A stretch of 64,000 bases of DNA from positions 328,630,482 through 328,694,481 of the forward strand of contig CM054057.1 in NCBI GenBank assembly GCA_028641055.1, in the 5' to 3' direction. How positions within the stretch are numbered: position 1 is the first letter of the stretch; the number at the start of each line of letters is the position of its first letter. A program made the translations under genes and the position numbers. Below are positions 30,428-43,281 of this stretch, piece by piece. The notes beneath the pieces are model-generated. The model did no database searches, had not been told where the DNA came from, and saw only the letters and a program-made list of their open reading frames with translations. Source of the stretch: Alopecurus myosuroides (taxonomy: Eukaryota > Streptophyta > Magnoliopsida > Poales > Poaceae).

Positions 30428-33397
30428 ATGGCAGGAGGCAAGAAGCGCAGTGCCGCCGTTTCTTCGTCGAGGGCGGCGGAGGAAGTTCCCGTGCCGCCTG
30501 CTCCGCGTTCAGGCGACTGGCGCTTGCCCAACACCACGAACAAGAGCATCAAGGACATGCAGCGAGAAGGGTTGCTGCCTCTCGAAGCTGAGAAGCGGGT
30601 GCACCTCGGCAAAAAAGAGGAGGTACCCAATCCCCGCGCGAACGAACGCGTGATCTTCGCGGATCACGTTTCGCACGGGCTCTCCTTCCCCCTCCATCCT
30701 TTCCTCGTGGAGCTGTTGTATGTCTATGGCATACAGCTCCACGATTTGCCTCCAAACGCAGTGCAGCACATCTCGTTCTTCATTGTCCTTTGCGAGTGCT
30801 TCCTGGGCATTCGCCCTCATTGGGGCCTTTGGAAAGCCCTCTTCAAGGTGCGCGTCTTCCGCGAGAGATCGCGGGTAGAGACTGAGCTCGGGGAGCCGCT
30901 GCGCACCGGCGGCTTCGGAATCCAGGCGAAGTCGGATAGCGGCTATTTCTTGATGCACTTCATCGACTCCGCCCAAGGATGGAGGAAGAAATGGTTCTAC
31001 GTCATCGACAACAGCGCGGGTGGAGTCCACGAATTCCACCCGTTCGCTGTCCTGAAGAGGCGGAAGTCCTGGGCGCACAAACTTTCGGTTGAAGAAAACC
31101 GGATTGTCACCCTGCTACTCGCCAAGGTGGCCGCTCTTCGTGATCAAGCCGCAGTAGTTGCGCTGAATGGCCTGCACCTGGTGAGCGTATTCCTCAAACG
31201 CAGGATCCAGCCCCTGCAGGAGAGGCCCTCCACGATGTGGGAGTATCAGGGCGCTGAGGACCCCAGCCGCGTGAGCCGAGAAGAACTCTTGAATGTTGAG
31301 TTCGAGAAGAAGATTGCGGCTATCACCAGCTTGAAAGTGGGCGAGCCCTTCTCCGACTGCCCAGTAGCGGCTTTTGAGGCATCAAGGCCTCCACCACCCG
31401 AAGTAAGTTTGAGTTTTTCTTTGTCTCCTGTCTCTTTCTGGCTCGAAAGTTTTTTCTGTTGACTGAAATTCTTCTTTCTTTTCTTCTTCTGTCTTCTATT
31501 TTGTAGAGTTTAGCGGTGGTCAACTGCTACCCGCCAGTCTCCGGTGAGGAGGTCTCGGACTTGTTGGCGAGCAATCTGGATGCCCTAGCCGACACCAGCG
31601 TTGCCGAAGCCGACTCGAGTTCCGAGCACGATTCCTCGGATGACGCAGAAGAATCGGGTAGCGATCTCCGCCTCCGCAAACACCGTCGATCGGAAAACGA
31701 TGAAGCTACCTCTAAGGATAATTCCTTGGGTAAGGAGTCGCCTGAAAAGGAGCCCCTTATCGTGACTCCGCTAAGTGCGCGCGCCCCTTCTCCTTCCTTG
31801 CCAAAGATCCATACCGCCTGGAACGCGGACATGTTGGATGATGACGACGACGAGTAAGTTCTTGCTTTCTTGTTCAAGTCGAATGTTTTCTTTTGTTTCT
31901 TCTGACAAATTGTTTTTCTTCATGACAGTCTCCAATCTATCAGCCCTAGTCGGTTCGTCTCTTCCCTTCCTCTTGAAAAGAGGAAAAGAGCCGCTGCTGC
32001 GGGTGAAACCCCGACTACTGGCACCGTTCATAATTCACCGAGTGCGGCTCCCACAACGGTGGCTACGGAATATAGGATTCCTAGCTTTGCTGTGGGAGCT
32101 TCGACTCCGAAAGAAGTGTCGGGTAGCTCGGCGGATCCTCTCTCCATAGCTCAAGGCCAGGTAAACCTTGCTGTTTTCTTCTCCATGTTGCACTTTGGAT
32201 TTTTTTTTCGGGTGCACGGCAGTGCTCCCGATGGGAGTAGCCCCCGAGGCTGTAGTTAATCACGTATGATTGGCTACAGGCTCAAAAACCAATTCTCTCT
32301 TTTCTTCATTTTATCGGGTGCACGACAATGCTTCCGATGGGAGTAGCCCCCGAGGCTATACTCGAATGCTTGCAATCGTGTATAGGCTCAATTTTCTCCT
32401 CTTTGACTTTTTCATCTTCATATTTTTGTAGTCTCTTCTTGACTCCCTTGTGGCAGTTGGCCGTCGCGTTATCTCGGCCGAGATAGAATGCGTGACCCTT
32501 CGGGCGGATCGCGATCGACTTGTTTCGGACAACGAACTTCTCCGAGGTAAATTTATCGATTCCTTTATCTCATCTTTCCGTTCATATAAATTCCTTTGGG
32601 TTTCAAACTTGTTGCTGTGCAGCTCAAATCGATGCGTTGGAGGCCGAAAAGGTGGCTGCTGTCACTCGGGTAGGCGCCCTAGAGGCTCAGTTGGAAACAG
32701 CTCGAGAGGAGCTCGAATCCTCTCGTAAGCAGTCGACTGACTTTGAGGGAAAGCTTGCGGACGCCCAGGACGCCCTGAAGAAACTGGAAGAGATTGGCAC
32801 GAAGCAAGATAACAATCTTGTCGACTTCCTTCGTCCTCTGGCCCAGCATTTTGCAGGTGAGTTGCACTTATCCTTGATTTTTCGACTGGTTGGCCAGTTC
32901 TTTGGATTTTGACTTATCTTTCTACAGGTTTTCTTGGTGTCGCTGTTGAGCTTCCCGGGGTTCAACGAGTGGACGCCTTGACAGATTCCTGCGCTCAACT
33001 TCGACATCATTCTAACGGGGTTTGCACCCTGATTAGCGATGCTAATCGAGTGTTGACGCAGCTTCATGGGCGTTTTCTGGTCGATGCTGCGGTTCCGCCC
33101 CTGCTGAGTGATCTTCTGAAGGTCTTTCTGGAGGGCAATCTCCTTGATGCCTACTCGGTTGCTCAGTCAGAGTCCGGGGCGAAGACTGCTATCCAGTTTG
33201 CACTGGCGCACGGAGTCGCAGGCTTGGAGTAGGCGTACTCGAACCTTCCAGTCGATGCTACTACGGGCAAAAAGGTAGCACTTCGTCCTTTCGGCGATCC
33301 AGCTGGAGTGCTTGCCCGAAGTTGTCCGATTTGCTTGCCCGTGCTAGTCGTAGGGGGCACACTGCTGCGAGTGGCAGCACATCTGCAGCTCCTTAGG
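30428..33397 (+). pseudogene. Antisense gene of element D, exons 1-6, with a late nonsense mutation
   Basis: Exons: 30428-31402, 31507-31853, 31929-32160, 32432-32546, 32623-32856, and from 32928. Donors are GTAAGT, GTAAGT, GTAAAC, GTAAAT, GTGAGT; every acceptor is AG after a T-rich stretch. Exon 1 encodes MAGGKKRSA... with the same gypsy-type transposon block as C. Exons 4-5 are coiled-coil-like. Exons 3, 4 and 5 match the C exon lengths exactly; exons 1 and 2 differ by 9 and 6 nt, keeping frame. In exon 6 a TAG at 33230-33232 replaces a Glu codon of C, removing the last third of that exon. Product function unknown. Confidence 0.8.
32205..32360. repeat. Tandem repeat with polypurine-tract copies in intron 3 of the D antisense gene
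   Basis: Two units about 106 bp apart contain CTCCCGATGGGAGTAGCCCCCGAG or a close variant; the minus strand of AGTAGCCCCCGAG (32236-32248, 32342-32354) equals the polypurine tract. A third, imperfect copy is at 33534-33546. Confidence 0.85.
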
Positions 33398-33617
33398 GTA
33401 GTTTCTCCGTAGTTTGTGCTTTTGATGTAATGAACCTTGGGATGTATTCCCGTATTCTACTTTTAATTGAAATGTTGTTTGATATCTTGAGATGCTTCCT
33501 GTGATTGAATTGTCGTGAGTTGCTCCCGATGGGAGTAGCCCTCGAGCACCTGTCGAATAGGTGGTGTTATGTCTCGAATGGAGCGTCTTATTCCCTCACT
33601 GTCCTTTATCTTTCCAG

Positions 33618-34428
33618 GTAACTGGAGTTCTCGCGGAGTCCTCAAGTGGGTCCGCTGCCCAGAGTAGATCCTCTTGTTGCAGCTGTTGGCACCTTTGCCG
33701 GCCTTCGTGACCGTGTTGCGGATGGTGAGCGCAAACTAAAGATTTTGCGCGGGGTGGCGGATGTGGCCAAGTCCAAACAAAAACTTGCGATTGAACGTGA
33801 GCAGTTTGTGATGGATGAGTTGGCGGTTGTCGCTAGGGATTTGCTTTGTAAGTATCTTCAACCCCCTGGCTTTCTGTATCTTCTATCATCCTTTGATTTT
33901 GTGCCTTTCTTTGCAGTTGTTCAGCCAGATGACAGGAGTGAGAAACAGTGGGTGGAGAACCATATTCTTCACGAAGCCGGTAGTTCAAAACCCCATGCGA
34001 ATAACTTTTGGTCCGATCGTAGTCGAGGCTTTGTGCTTGCTAACTTGAAGTATCGAGTAATCCAGGCCAAGATGCTCGTGAGTTCCTTCCACGAGATTTT
34101 TATTGCTGTGAACTCCGCTTTTTATCCGTTGGAGAGGGGTCCAGAAGATTGGAGCCATCTCCTCAGAACTTTCGGGCAAGAGGGAGAAATCCGCGAGTGT
34201 GTCCGTAATCAGATGATCTGTGGTTCGGTAGTGGCGCTTTCCTTCGTCCGATTGTGGCATCCAGAGGTGAATTTCAACTCTGTGGCTAGGCTTCCTGATG
34301 GTCGAGTCGATATGTCCCCTCATTATAGTGTTGTTCGGCCTGCCGCAGAGGAGATTATTCGATTGACCTCAGAAGAAGTGGATCGGGTGTTAGCCGAGGA
34401 AAATACTCGCTGCCATATGCAATCATAG
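33618..34428 (+). pseudogene. Antisense gene of element D, exons 7-8
   Basis: Exon 7 33618-33847 and exon 8 33917-34428 flank a 69-bp GT-AG intron. They match C 11868-11640 and 11567-11059. Exon 7 is one base longer than in C, a frameshift near its start, after which VAAVGTFAGLRDRV and later exon 8 NNFWSDRSRGFV read normally. No known function. Confidence 0.7.
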
Positions 34429-34697
34429 GATGTATGTATCCTGTATAGTTGCTCAAATCTTTGTAAGGCGTCTACCTTGTGTGTAACATTGTGTATATGA
34501 AATTATTCATGTTGTGCTAAGTTTAGGCGTAGCCCCCGTGTATTTTTTGGGGTGTGTACCTATTTTTTAGCACGTAGGGATGGAGATTGCGAGTAGCTAT
34601 GGTTGAAGAACCATGTATATTAATTGAAATGACTGAAGTCATGTGTTTCGGGCTACAAGATGGCTAGTATAGCCTTATTTGTATGAGTAAGGTAAAT
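34429..34697. other. Spacer between the convergent antisense gene and pol of element D
   Basis: Non-coding, equivalent to 10776-11058 in C. Nothing further seen. Confidence 0.5.
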
Positions 34698-37600
34698 CTA
34701 GGGATAGAATTTGCGGAGGTGTGCAACATTCCATGGATTGGAGTAGACGCCTCCAGTCGTCGGGTTCTTCAGTCGATAGGCGCCACCTGGGATAACTTCG
34801 TGTATTATGAAGGGTCCTTCCCATGGTGGTTCGAGCTTGTGTCGTTCTTTCTGCTTGAGCCGTAGCACCAAATCTCCCACCGTGAAGGCTCTGTGGCGTA
34901 TTCGGCGACTGTGATAGTTTCGCAACGACTGTTGGTATACTGCGGATCTTGCGAGTGCAATGTCGCGTATTTCGTCGAGTGCGTCCATATCGTCTGCGAG
35001 TGCCCTGTTAGAGGTTTCTTCGCTGTAAGCAACGACCCGTGGGGCGCTGAATCTGACGTCCTCGGGAAGGACTGCTTCAGCCCCGTATACCATGAAAAAT
35101 GGTGTGTAATTTGTGGATCGATTAGGAGTTGTGCGGAGGCTCCATAGCACGGAGGATAGCTCTTCTTCCCAGTGTCCCGCTGCTGGATGTAGGCGATCGA
35201 GTAGTCGTTTCTTGATACCAGCCGAAACTAATCCGTTGGATCGTTCGACTTGGTCGTTGGTTTGCGGATGAGCCACTGAAGCGAATTTGAAGATGATTCC
35301 ATTTTCTTCGCAAAACTGTTGCGTTTCCTTTGCCGTGAAGTTTCTGCCATTGTCGGTGATGATATTGTGTGGTACGCCAAATCTACAGACGATGGAATCG
35401 AGGAATTTGACGGTGCATTGGGCGCTAGCCGAGGTCACCGGCATTGCTTCGATCCACTTCGTAAATTTGTCGACTTCCACCAGCAAGTGTGTGTATCCAC
35501 CGGGTGTAGACTTGCGTAATGGCCCTACCATGTCCAGCCCCCATTGTGCAAAGGGCCAGGCGATAGGTATCATATGCAACTCCGTAGCGGGAGCGTGTGG
35601 TTTGGGTGTGAATTGCTAGCAAGCGTTGCACCTGTCGACCAATTCCTTTGCGTCTCTGGCGGCTGTAAGCCAGTAAAATCCTGATCGAAAAGCTTTGCCC
35701 ACGATTGCTTTCCAACTGGCGTGATGTCCACAATCTCCTTGGTGTATGTATCGTAGAAATTCCTTTCCATCTTCGGGTGCTATGCATCATTTCAGTATGC
35801 CTGAGATGCTTTGCTTGTATAACTCGCCGTTGAGTACCCGGAATGATTTGCTGCGTCTGACTATTTGTCGAGCCTCGCGAGGGTCTGCTGGGAGCTGTTT
35901 GGCGGACAAGTAGTCGAGATATTTCTGCGTCCAGACTGGCTCGACCAGAAAAACTTGTCGTGAGATGCCATGGCTGAGCTCGATGATAGCAATTTGCGGG
36001 CTGACCTCTGTCTCCAATGTGGTGGGTGCTTTAGCAGTTTTCTTGACCTTGACTGAACGCTTGGTCATCCTTTCAAAATATATTCCGGGCGGTATGGGTG
36101 TGTTTGTGGACCCCATGTTTGCCAGCCTGTCTGCCTCTTCGTTGCTGGATCTCGCAATATGCTTCAGCTCGCATCCTTTGAAACTTCCTTCGAGTAGATT
36201 GTACATGTCTCGGTAGGCGACCATGTTTTCTGCGATAGCGTCGCACTCCTTCATTGTCTGTTGCACGATGAGATTAGAATCGCCATAGATCATCAACCAG
36301 GTGGCTCCACATGCGATTGCCATCTTCATTCCATGTAACAGGGCCTCATATTCTGCGTCATTGTTTGATGCTGGATCGTCGGGTGGGAAGTCCAATCGCA
36401 GGACGTAATGCAACTTATCTCCTCTCGGTGATATTAGGACGATCCCAGCTCCAGCTCCTTCATTCCTTTTTGACCCGTCGAAGTACATGATCCAGTTACT
36501 CGTATATTCCGGCGGTCCGGGTGTTTGTAGTTCTGTCCATTCGTTCAGAAATTCCACGAGTACCTGTGACTTCACAGAATTGCGTCCTGCATAGATGATG
36601 TCCCAGGCGCCTAGCTCGATGCTCCACTTTGCTATTCTTCCCGATGCCATTGGATTGTTCATTATAGTACCGAGTGATGCATCGTTTAGCACCGTTACAG
36701 TATGCTCCTGGAAGTAGTGTTTAAGCTTTCGAGCTGTGAGGACGACTCCGTATGCAAGCTTCTGGTAGTGGGGATATCGCTGTTTGCACGGCGAAAGGAC
36801 TTCACTGATGTAGTAAATTGGCCTTTGCACTCCATATGCCTTGCCTTCCTCTGGTCGTTCTACTACGATGGCTGTGCTGATCACCTGGTTTGTTGCGGCT
36901 AGGTATAGGTATAGCGGTTCCCTTTCGTGTGGTGTAGCCAGGATACGCCTGCTCTGTAGCGTTTGCTTAAGATCCGCAAATGCTTGCTTTGCTTCCGGTG
37001 TCCACTCGAATTTATCCGTCTTCTTCAACAGCTTATAGAAGGGTAACGCCTGTTCGCCCAATCGTGTGATGAATCTGCTCAAGGCGGCTAGTCGCCCTGC
37101 GAGCTGTTGGACTCCGCGTAGATTGGTGGGCTCCTTTATAGTCAAGATTGCTTGTATCTTCTCCGGGTTGGCTTCAATTCCTCGAGCGGAGACCAGGTAC
37201 CCGAGAAGCTGTCCTGCGGGGATGCCAAAGACGCACTTGGTCGGGTTGAGCTTGATTCGGTATGCGTTCAACGCGTCGAATGTTTATCTGATATCGTCAA
37301 GAAGCGCATCTTCCACTCGGGTCTTGATGAAGATATCGTCAACGTACACTTGTACGTTCTTGCCAATGAGCTTGGCGAGGCATTTTTGCATGCAGCGCTG
37401 ATATGTTGCGCATGCGCTCTTGAGTCCGAAGGGCATTGTCGTGTAGCAGTATACACCGTGAGGTGTGATGAATGCTGTCTTTTCCTCGTCTTCCTGCTTC
37501 ATCCGGATCTGGTTGTATCCTGAGTAGGCGTCTAGGAAAGAGAGGCGTTGGCAGCCTGCAGTGGAGTCCACGATTTGGTCGATTCGCGGGAGGGGACAGT

Positions 37601-37933
37601 TATCCTTGGGGCAGTGTTTATTCAGCGACGTGTAGTCGATGCACACTCGAAGGATGTTGGTGTTCTTCTTTGGGACCAGCCACTGGGTTTGCTAACCAAG
37701 TGGATTTTTATCTCTCTGATGAATTTTGCTGCGAGAAATCTGTTTATCTCTTCTCCAAGCGCTTTCTGCTTAGGTTCTGAAAACCGTCGGGTGGTCTGCT
37801 TGATGGGCTTTGCGTCCTTGTAGACTTCGAGTGAGTGCTCGGCGAACTCCCTGGGTATTCCTGGCATATCTGAGGGCTGCCAGGCGAAAATTTCCGAGTA
37901 CTCACAGAGGAGTTCGACGAGCGCGCTTTCCTA
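34698..37933 (-). pseudogene. Pol of element D, broken
   Basis: Aligns along its length with C pol. The in-frame TAG at 37933-37931 at the protease-RT boundary is conserved. Damage: a frameshift near 37690 in early RT, TAA near 37286 (GAA in C), TGA at about 35787 (CGA in C), and a frameshift between there and 35600. The RT site YVDD and the second RNase H (FDGSKRNEGAGAG) are intact, as is most of integrase (34698-35579), including GLDMVGP, DNGRNF and a QTNDQVERSNG variant. Near the C-terminus D has three residues (NPT) that C lacks. Confidence 0.9.
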
Positions 37934-38686
37934 TGCTGGCGAAAGGGTGGTGGACACCATCGCCGTCTTCGCAGAATCCGTCGGGTGTACTTGATGCTTG
38001 CGGGTACCGCTATTTGTGTTGAATTCGAGCTCTGGAGCGTTCTTCTTGGTGAGGGGCATCACGGAGTGATCCATGGTTTTTGCTATCTCCTCTAGTTCTT
38101 CCTGCATCCCGAAAGATTGAGCGATCTCGTTGAATTCGATGTCGCACTTGTTGGACTTTTGAAAGTCGCCGTCGATGGTGATTGTGCCATATTCTCCAGG
38201 TAGCTTGAGCTTCAGGTATGCGTAGTGCGGTACTGCCATGAATCTGGCGAACGCTGTTCGACCAAGAATGGTGTGGTATTGTGAGGGCCAATCGACAACT
38301 TCGAAGTCGAGGAATTGTCGCCTGTAATTGCTTCGGTTGCCTAGCACCACCTCTAGGTTGATCATTCCGAGTGGACGGACTGCTTTTCCTGGAACTATCC
38401 CATGGAAGGATGTCTCTGATTCTACGAGTCCATCCAAATTCTTGTTCATACGCGGGAGTGTGTCTGCGTAGATGATGTTGATGCCGCTACCTCCGTGCAT
38501 GAACACGCGAGCCAGCTCGTAATTGCCAATTTGTGCTTGTATGAAAAGTGCGGCGTGTCCTGGTCGATAGACTTGTGGAGGGTGATCTTCCTTGGAAAAA
38601 GTTATCGGATGCTCCGCCATCTTCAGGTACTCAGTTCTTGTAGTTGGAGTCTACACAGCCATGCATAGCTGTCGCGTGTTTGTCTT
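37934..38686 (-). pseudogene. Protease region of element D with altered active site
   Basis: Homologous to C 6759-7556. The active-site motif reads VFMHGGSGINIIYADTL: the catalytic Asp codon is now His, which would abolish activity. The rest of the frame (229 codons from 38620) is open. An upstream TAG (38687) replaces Gln of C. Confidence 0.88.
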
Positions 38687-39203
38687 CTAAACTCTACGTG
38701 ATGGACAGACTTTTTGTATCATGCCTAAGAGACCTGCTGGGTTTGGGTACCCGCTGGCTCCTTGATTTGGGGCGGGTGGTGCTGGCAGCGTGGCTAGCAT
38801 TGCGTTTTGGTTTCCTGCTCGGGGTAGGGCTTGCGGTTGTTGAAATCCTTGAGTTCCTCCTCCGGGAAACTGCGGGTAACCCTGACTAGTGGCTGCTCTG
38901 TTCTTCTTCAGGAGGGCCTCGTGGATTTCGATGAACTTTCGGCAATCCTTGAGAAGGTGTGTTGCCTTAGTTTTGCATGTGCGCTTATCTGTAAATAGAT
39001 GTAGCGTACAGTAACCGTCGAGTTCCTCCTCGGGGGTTTTTTCTTCTTTCTTTGGTTTCCACTCGCGTTTTCCACGATATTCGCTGTCGCGATTTTTGGT
39101 GAACTCCGCTGCCACGAATTCTTCTTGATCATCATGGTCGTAGTTCTTTCTTCTCTTCTTTCGACCATGGCGGTCGTCATCGCGTGCTGGGGATGAGTCT
39201 TTC
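38687..39203 (-). pseudogene. Gag C-terminal fragment of element D
   Basis: Contains YCTLHLFTDKRTCKTKATHLLKDCRKF, the same knuckle-like region as C, and a Pro/Gln-rich tail. It is joined at about 39204 to unrelated A2 sequence. Confidence 0.85.
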
Positions 39204-41098
39204 TATCATTGGATAAGCGGATGAAGCCACTAGTCCATGGTGTGAAAGTCCAATCAACAAGTGAGATAAAGATTCTCTATTTACGTCCTCATGAGCTAAA
39301 ACAGGAGCACAAAACAGGAGTAATTTTGAAAGTTTTAAAGGTAAAACATGAGCAATTTACTTTGGAGTGGCGGTTAAATACCACATGTAGGTAGGTAAGG
39401 TGGACACATTTGGTAAACTTTGGTTTTTGGGAGTTCGATGCATGAGTAGATCTCATACTCAGTACAGGTGGAGGATAGCAAAAGACTGGGAGCGACAAAT
39501 CAAGAGAGCATAAGAGCCATAATCATGCATAGCGACATAAACATCATTAATCAAAGCATAAGTGGTACCAAAAGTTCAAAAACTAAATGATCATAGAGTC
39601 TATAAGTGACTGGTTCATATTCATAAACATGGTGTGAGCATGCGCCAAGTCAACCAAATAAAACATTCAAAGGAGAACACCACAAATCAATGCTTCAATA
39701 TGACAAGAACAACTCATGATTCTTTCAATGGAACATTAAACACTCTCAGATATTTGAGGCTAATCATGCTACTAAATAACCACAAGGATTTAGAATTAAA
39801 ATAACATCCAGCATGATATGAAAAAGTCTAGCCACAGTTTATACAAGCTTCTACTTGCACTGTTATAAATTCTACCACAAGCAGAAGTTTCTTTTCCCAA
39901 CAAGCACCATATAAAACATGCTTTAACATGAACTCTATAAATTCTACATCAAGCAAACATGAGAGTACTTCACATAAAACTACTAAAACTAACAACTCTT
40001 ACCAAGAGATGCAATGAAAACGAGAGCTAAATAGGAATTTTGCAGCAGCTAGAAGAAAAACTAAGAATACTAGCATAGCAAGTATTCAAACGAAAAAGCG
40101 GAGCGTATCTCTCTCCCAAACAAGGAATGCTAGGGTCCAACTATATTATTACAGCAAGGAAAACAAAAGAAAACAAAAGAAAAACAAACAGACACTCCAA
40201 GTAAACTTCATACGATGTGACCGAATAAAAATATAGTTTCACTAGAAGTGACCTGATAGATTGTTGATGAAGAAGGGTATGCCTTGATCATCCCCAAGAT
40301 TAGATGCTTGAGTATTCTTAAAATATGCTTGGATGAACCACGGGGGCATCCTCAAGCTTTTACCTTGCACTCTTCTTGATCACATATATCACCCTCTTCT
40401 CTTGACCCTTGAAAACTTCCTTCACACCACACTCAAAGAGTAATTCGCATTAGAGGGTTAGTGCAACAACCAAAAATCCATGGGTTCTGTAAGGGAACAA
40501 GTGATATTGATACTTTTAAACATTAACTACAGCCACTAGTGTTTCGTGAAGCAAAGAAATCCACTTGACATTGTAAAATAGAAAATGCTAAGAAAAATGG
40601 CAGAATATGTCAAAACCAGAACATTTGTAAAGACAAAATATTTCGGGGGCACTTACTTTGCTCAGATTGAAAAACTTAAAGAACGAAAAATTTGCAGAAT
40701 TAGCTGAGGAATAAGCACAAGATATTTCAGGTCATTCTGATTTTTCTATGATTTATACGGATTTTTACGGTGGATAGCAGAAATCTGTTTCCTGGGCAGA
40801 AATCCAAAACAAACTCCAATTCTCGTCAGAAATTTTACTTTGCACAACTAAAACATGAAAATGAATATAAAAAGGCGTTGCTACAGAATTATAAAACCCC
40901 TAGACTCAAAGAAAACAGAGAAAAAGCAAAGCAAAAAATAAAACCATGGGTTATCTCCCAAGAAGTGCTTTTCTTTAACGCCTTTTAGCTAGGCCCAGAA
41001 AAGTGGAATCAGGTGTTTTCAAGTGAAGAAGCATCCAAATCGTAACTCGTTCGAATAATAGAATCAAAAGGCAACTTCATTCTCTTTCTAGGAAAGTG
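39204..41098. other. Non-coding 3' region of element A2
   Basis: Reverse complement of the E region 60817-62690. A-rich, no gene. Conserved blocks such as the segment around 39225-39340 (CATGAGGACGTAAATAGAGAA reversed) recur at 62600 and 23680. Confidence 0.75.
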
Positions 41099-43086
41099 TT
41101 ACATACCTTTCTTAAGTGGGAACTGAAATTTAATATTCCCCTCTTTCATATCAATAGTAGCACCAACAGTTCTAAGAAAAGGTCTTCCCAAAACAATTGG
41201 ACAAGACGCATTTGATTCAATATTCAAGACAACAAAATCAACAGGGAAATAATTATTATTAACCATTATAAGAACATCATCAACTCTCCTTAAGGGTTTC
41301 TTTCTAACATTATCAATAAGACGAACATCAAAATAACAAGGTTCCAATGGTGGTAAATCAAGAATATCATAGAGTTTCTTGGGCATAAGAGAGATACTAG
41401 CACCAAGATCACATAGAGCATTGCAATAAAAATCATTCACTTTCATATTAATAATAGGTTCCCAACCATCATCTAGCTTCCTATGGATAGAGGCTCCACA
41501 TCTTAATTCACCCTCTCTAATTTAGATAAGAGTGTTTGTAATATGTTTTGTGAAAGCCATATTTATATCACTAGAATTAGGAAAACTAGCAAGCTTTTGC
41601 AATAACTTAATAACTTCAGTTATGTTGCAATCTTCAAAGTCAAGATCATTTTTATCAAAGGTAATGGGACCATGGTCTCCCATATTTCTAAAAATTTCAG
41701 CACTTTTATCAGGAACATTTTTAGCAGTTTTAGGCAGTTTTGCATTTTTAATAGCAAAAGTGGGAGTATTTTCAACACCAATTACTTTACCATTGATACT
41801 AGAAGGTTTTATAGCATTAGAGGCTTCAGTTTTACTAGTGGTGGTAATGGTGCAAACATTAGCTAATTATTCTTTCTTGCTATTTCATCTTCTCTTTCCC
41901 ATCTAGCATGCAATTCAGCTAACATCCTAACATTATCATCAATTCGAATTTGGATAGCATTCAAAGTTTTGTTTTCTTTAACACCATGAGGCATAGCCTC
42001 TAGTTTCAGAAAATCAACATCGAGAGCAAGGCTATCTACTTTAGAAGCAAGAACATCAATTTTGCCAAAATTTTCCTCAACACATTTATTGAAATCAGTT
42101 TGTGTACTAATAAAATTCTTAAGCATGTTCTCAAGATCATAGGGTAAATTTTTATTTTTGTTGTAGGAATTACCATAAGCATTAATATTTGGAGGATATG
42201 GCCTATAATTATTGCTACCAAAATTATTCCAATAAGCATTGGTGTTGAAATTATTATTTTTAATGAAGTTCACATCAACATGCTCTTCTTGAGCAACCAA
42301 AGAGGCTAAATGAACATTATTTGGATCAATAGGAGCATGGCCATTCACAAGCATAGACATAATAACATCAATTCTACCACTCAAAGAGGAGGTTTCCTCA
42401 ACAGAATTTACCTTCTTACCAGTTGTAGCTCTCTCAGTGTGCCATTCAGAATAATTCACCATCATATCATCAAGAAGCTTTGTTGCTGACCCCAAGGTAA
42501 TGGACATAAATGTTCCTCCAGCAGCTGAATCTAGAAGGTTTCTTGAAGAAAAATTTAGACCTGCATAAAAGGTTTGGATGATCATCCAAGTAGTCAGTCC
42601 ATGAGTGGGACAATTCTTAACTAAAGATTTCATTCTTTCCCAAGCTTTAGCAACATGCTCATTATCAAGTTGCTTAAAATTAATAATGCTACTTCTTAAA
42701 GATATAATCTTAGCAGGAGGATAATATTTTCCAATGAAACCATCTTTACACTTAGTCTAAGAATCAATACTATTTCTAGGCAAGGATAGCAACCATTCTT
42801 TAGCTCTTCCTCTCAAAGAGAATTGAAACAATTTCAGTGTAATAATATATCCATCTACATCTTTATATTTTTGCATCTCACATAGTTCAACAAAATTATT
42901 AAGATGGGCAACAGCAGCATCAGTACTAACACCAGAAAATTGCTCTCTCATAACAAGGTTTAACAGGGAAGGTTTTATATCATAAAAATCAGCAGTAGGA
43001 GCAGGTGGAGCAATAGGTGTGATAATGAAATCATTGTTGTTGGTGCTAGTAAAGTCACACAACTTAGTGTTCTCAGTAGCAGTCAT
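41099..43086 (-). pseudogene. Gag-protease of element A2, broken
   Basis: Starts MTATENTKLCDF at 43086 and aligns with E gag. The capsid part has SLRGRAKEWLLSLPRNSIDS, then TAG at 42759-42757 where E has TGG. A second open block (42633-41863) ends at a stop near 41863, and a TAA near 41522 precedes the protease. The protease part (from 41446) has ALCDLGASISLMPKKLYD and CPIVLGRPFLRTVGA. At the position of the E gag-ending TGA, A2 has a TGC codon, so gag and protease were probably one frame. Confidence 0.88.
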
Positions 43087-43252
43087 TTTAACAAGACTAA
43101 AAACAGGAATAAAACTACAGCTAGAATAAGAACTATTTTTTTTGTGTTTTTGATAAAGAGAAGCAAACAAGACAAGATAAAAAAACTAAGCAAAACTAAA
43201 ACAAAGTAATGAGATTGGAAGTGGGAGACTCTCCTTGCAGAAATTCTCTTCC

Positions 43253-43270
43253 TCCCCGGCAACGGCGCCA
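43253..43270 (-). other. Primer-binding site of element A2
   Basis: The minus strand reads TGGCGCCGTTGCCGGGGA, an exact tRNA-Asp-type site, 11 bp from the LTR end. Confidence 0.92.
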
Positions 43271-43281
43271 GAAAATTAGCT

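Larger units (their letters stand above)
28717..39203 (-). mobile_element. Element D: inverted, 5'-truncated relative of element C
   Basis: Read on the minus strand it matches element C from C position about 6298 (late gag) to the 3' LTR: gag tail, protease, pol, antisense gene (here on the plus strand), polypurine tract, LTR. The 5' LTR, primer site and most of gag are missing at a junction near 39204. Pol has several stops and frameshifts, so D is dead. GTCCT (28712-28716) is the presumed target duplication; its partner is lost. Sequence differences from C are numerous, so D is an older or different subfamily copy. Confidence 0.9.
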
